Shown here: positions 62,239 to 64,000 of the stretch, piece after piece
Numbering within the stretch: the stretch's first letter is position 1
Layout: every line of letters starts with the position of its first letter
Origin: Burkholderiales bacterium
GTDB taxonomy: Bacteria > Pseudomonadota > Gammaproteobacteria > Burkholderiales > JAEUOS01
Reading direction: 5' to 3'
Length of the DNA: 64,000 bases
Assembly (NCBI GenBank): GCA_016790635.1
Contig: JAEUOR010000035.1
Coordinates: 62,001 to 126,000 of the forward strand
Notes under the pieces: model-generated
Seen by the model: only the letters and a program-made list of their open reading frames with translations
What the model was told of the DNA's origin: nothing
Database searches by the model: none
Program-made: the position numbers and the translations under genes

Positions 62239-64000
62239 CTACGCGGCCTCGCGCAGGGTCGCAACCGGCGGACGTCGGAGCACGCCCGCGAGGGCCCAGG
62301 CGCCGCCCGCGAAGGCGCACACGGCACCACTGGCGATGCCGGCCAGGAACAACCATGGGTTGAACCCGATCGGCAGCTTGAGGACAAACTCGCTCACCGC
62401 AGCTCCGACTCCCCAGGCGATGCCGGAGGCAAAGAGTCCGGCAAGGCCCCCGGTCAGCAGGAACTCGGCCCATTGCGCGCCGCGCAATTGTGCCGCCGAC
62501 GCCCCCAGCGCGCGCAGGATGCCGGTCTCGCGCACCCGCTCGTCCTGACTGGCCGTGAGCGCCGCGTAGAGCACCGTCAGCCCGGCCGCGAGGGTAAAGA
62601 GGAAGATGAACTGCACCGCCCCCACGACCTGGTCGATGACCCGGCGCACCTGACGAATGAGAGCACTGACGTCGACGATGGTCAGGTTGGGCATCTGTCC
62701 GACCAGCCGGTCGGGGAAATCGGCACGGTCGGACGGCAGGTGAAATGCGCTCATGTAGGTCTGCGGAAACGACGCCAGCAGGCCGGGGGTGGCGATGACG
62801 AAAAAATTGGCCTTCATCGAGTCCCAGTCAAGCGTGCGCACATTGGTGATCGGCGCGCTGAAGCGCTGTCCTGCCACTTCGTAGGTCAACACGTCGCCCA
62901 TGCGCAGCCCCAGGGTCTTCATGATGCCCGCCTCGACCGACAGGGCGCCGCGCCGCAGGTCTTCTTCGCTGAACCAGCGACCCGCGCTGACCTCGTTGTG
63001 CGAGGGCAAGTCGCTCATGTAGGACAGGTTGAACTCGCGGTCCACCAGTCGCTTGGCGCGGTCATCCGAAAATGCCTGCGGACCGATGGCGCGACCGTTG
63101 ACCTCCAGCAGCCGGCCGCGGATCATCGGGTAGCTCTCCGGCGCAGGCAGGCCCGCCTCGCGGAAAAGCGCATTGAATCCGGCGCGCTGCTCGGGCTGCA
63201 CGTTGATGACGAAGCGGTTGGGCGCTTCCGGCGGGACGCTTTTCTGCCACTGCCCGACCAGGTCGCCGCGCGTGATGGTGAGCATCAGCAAGGCCGCCAG
63301 GCCCAGCGACAACGCCACCACCTGGACCACGGTGGCAAAGCTGCGGCGGCGCATGGCCGCCAGCCCGTAACGCCACGAAAACGCGCCCTCGCCGCGCGCT
63401 CGCGCCAGCAGCTTCAGAACGCCGTAGGTCAGGAGCGCGCTCGCACCCAGGGCCAGTGCGAAACCGGCCGCGGCGACGGCGCCCAGTTTCAAGTCGCGCG
63501 CCTGCCACATGACCAGCACGAGCAGTGCGGCGCCGCCCAGCGCGTAGGCTGTCAGCGTCCCGGCCCCCGGCTCGCCGACCTCGCGGCGAATCACGCGCAT
63601 GGCCGGCACCCCGGAAAGGTGGATCAAGGGCGGCAAGGCGAAGCCCAGCAGTATCAGGGTGCCTGTCGCAAAGCCCTGCAATGCGGGCAACCAGGTAGCG
63701 GCCGGCAGGCTGGCCGCGACCAGATAGCCCAGCAGATTGACAAGCAGGGCATGCACGCCAAACCCGAGCGCCGTGCCCAGCGCGGAGGCGATGAGGCCCA
63801 GCAGCAGGAATTCGATGGCGAACATCCAGAAGAGCGTCGCCTGGGAAGCGCCCATGGCCCGCAAGGCGGCACAGCCGTCCAGGTGCCGCTGCATGAAGCG
63901 CCGGCTGGCCAGCGCGATCGACACCGCGGCCAGGATCACGGCCAGCAGCGCCACCAGGCCCAGGAACTGATGTGCGCGCTCGATCGTGGCGCGCACCTCG
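62239..64000 (-). CDS. FtsX-like ABC transporter permease (partial)
   Basis: The C-terminal 587 or so codons of a large permease. The frame runs off the right edge without a start, and the apparent GTG at 63996 is internal. It has groups of hydrophobic helices at both ends of an extracytoplasmic domain (GDLVGQWQKSVPPEAPNRFV to LTYEVAGQRFSAPI). A short FtsX signature, ETGILRALGASAAQLRGAQW, is near the C-terminus. It resembles the YbbP-type permease paired with a YbbA ATPase, which would be expected beyond the edge. Confidence 0.88.
   Translation of the reverse strand, partial: EVRATIERAHQFLGLVALLAVILAAVSIALASRRFMQRHLDGCAALRAMGASQATLFWMFAIEFLLLGLIASALGTALGFGVHALLVNLLGYLVAASLPAATWLPALQGFATGTLILLGFALPPLIHLSGVPAMRVIRREVGEPGAGTLTAYALGGAALLVLVMWQARDLKLGAVAAAGFALALGASALLTYGVLKLLARARGEGAFSWRYGLAAMRRRSFATVVQVVALSLGLAALLMLTITRGDLVGQWQKSVPPEAPNRFVINVQPEQRAGFNALFREAGLPAPESYPMIRGRLLEVNGRAIGPQAFSDDRAKRLVDREFNLSYMSDLPSHNEVSAGRWFSEEDLRRGALSVEAGIMKTLGLRMGDVLTYEVAGQRFSAPITNVRTLDWDSMKANFFVIATPGLLASFPQTYMSAFHLPSDRADFPDRLVGQMPNLTIVDVSALIRQVRRVIDQVVGAVQFIFLFTLAAGLTVLYAALTASQDERVRETGILRALGASAAQLRGAQWAEFLLTGGLAGLFASGIAWGVGAAVSEFVLKLPIGFNPWLFLAGIASGAVCAFAGGAWALAGVLRRPPVATLREAA

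Overview
The window is about 64 kb of dense, high-GC chromosome from a betaproteobacterium, most likely of the order Burkholderiales. The case rests on protein families: small Betaproteobacteria-type proteins (DUF4936, DUF3460), two Bug-type tricarboxylate-transporter receptors, a DUF1631 protein, a BktB-like thiolase and a DUF3305/DUF3306 formate dehydrogenase neighbourhood. No rRNA, tRNA, insertion sequence, prophage or CRISPR array was recognised. Species cannot be named from the sequence.

Layout. 1-3.9 kb: clpX and lon, with a sigma32-like promoter before lon and a terminator after it. 4.0-8.5 kb, minus strand: mltG-tmk-holB-pilZ-tatD-ankyrin protein, tightly packed. 8.6-13.0 kb, plus strand: ygfZ-like, DUF4936, NRDE/TANGO2 and comEC. 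13.1-21.7 kb, plus strand: a Bug receptor, an O-acetylhomoserine sulfhydrylase, then a signalling operon (sensor kinase, receiver protein, receiver-cyclase fusion) followed by an adenosine-deaminase-like gene and a second Bug receptor. 21.7-25.2 kb, minus strand: a compact SxtJ-DUF5989-carbamoyltransferase-SGNH cassette that probably carbamoylates a surface glycan or secondary metabolite; its 49-aa DUF5989 gene is easy to miss. 25.5-29.4 kb: DUF1631, TPR and DUF2461 proteins. 29.5-32.8 kb: split YeeE/YedE transporter, thiolase and a PEP-CTERM-like exported protein.

32.8-44.2 kb is a catabolic region. On the minus strand are a fused 5-oxoprolinase/hydantoinase and a D-glutamate-cyclase-type protein. 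Divergent from them are an IlvD/Edd dehydratase, a beta-hydroxyacid dehydrogenase and an enolase-superfamily dehydratase, then a DapA-family aldolase/lyase. It ends with a 2-oxoglutarate/Fe(II) oxygenase translationally coupled to an NMT1-type periplasmic binding protein. The substrates are unknown.

44.4-46.1 kb: an ABM-domain protein, scpA and a DUF3460 gene. 46.4-59.9 kb is a complete formate dehydrogenase and molybdenum cofactor island. The minus strand carries DUF3305, DUF3306, a large multi-cluster ferredoxin with HdrA-like and MvhD-like regions, a TorD-type chaperone, a TAT peptide, FdhA, FdhB, a lipoprotein, cytochrome b FdhC and a small exported protein, ending at a perfect 11-bp hairpin. 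Divergent from it are moaA, fdhD and a single-gene MobA-MoeA fusion. Maturation factors, cofactor synthesis and the membrane enzyme therefore sit back to back. 59.9-64 kb, minus strand: NYN-domain protein, rmuC and a partial FtsX-like permease running off the end.
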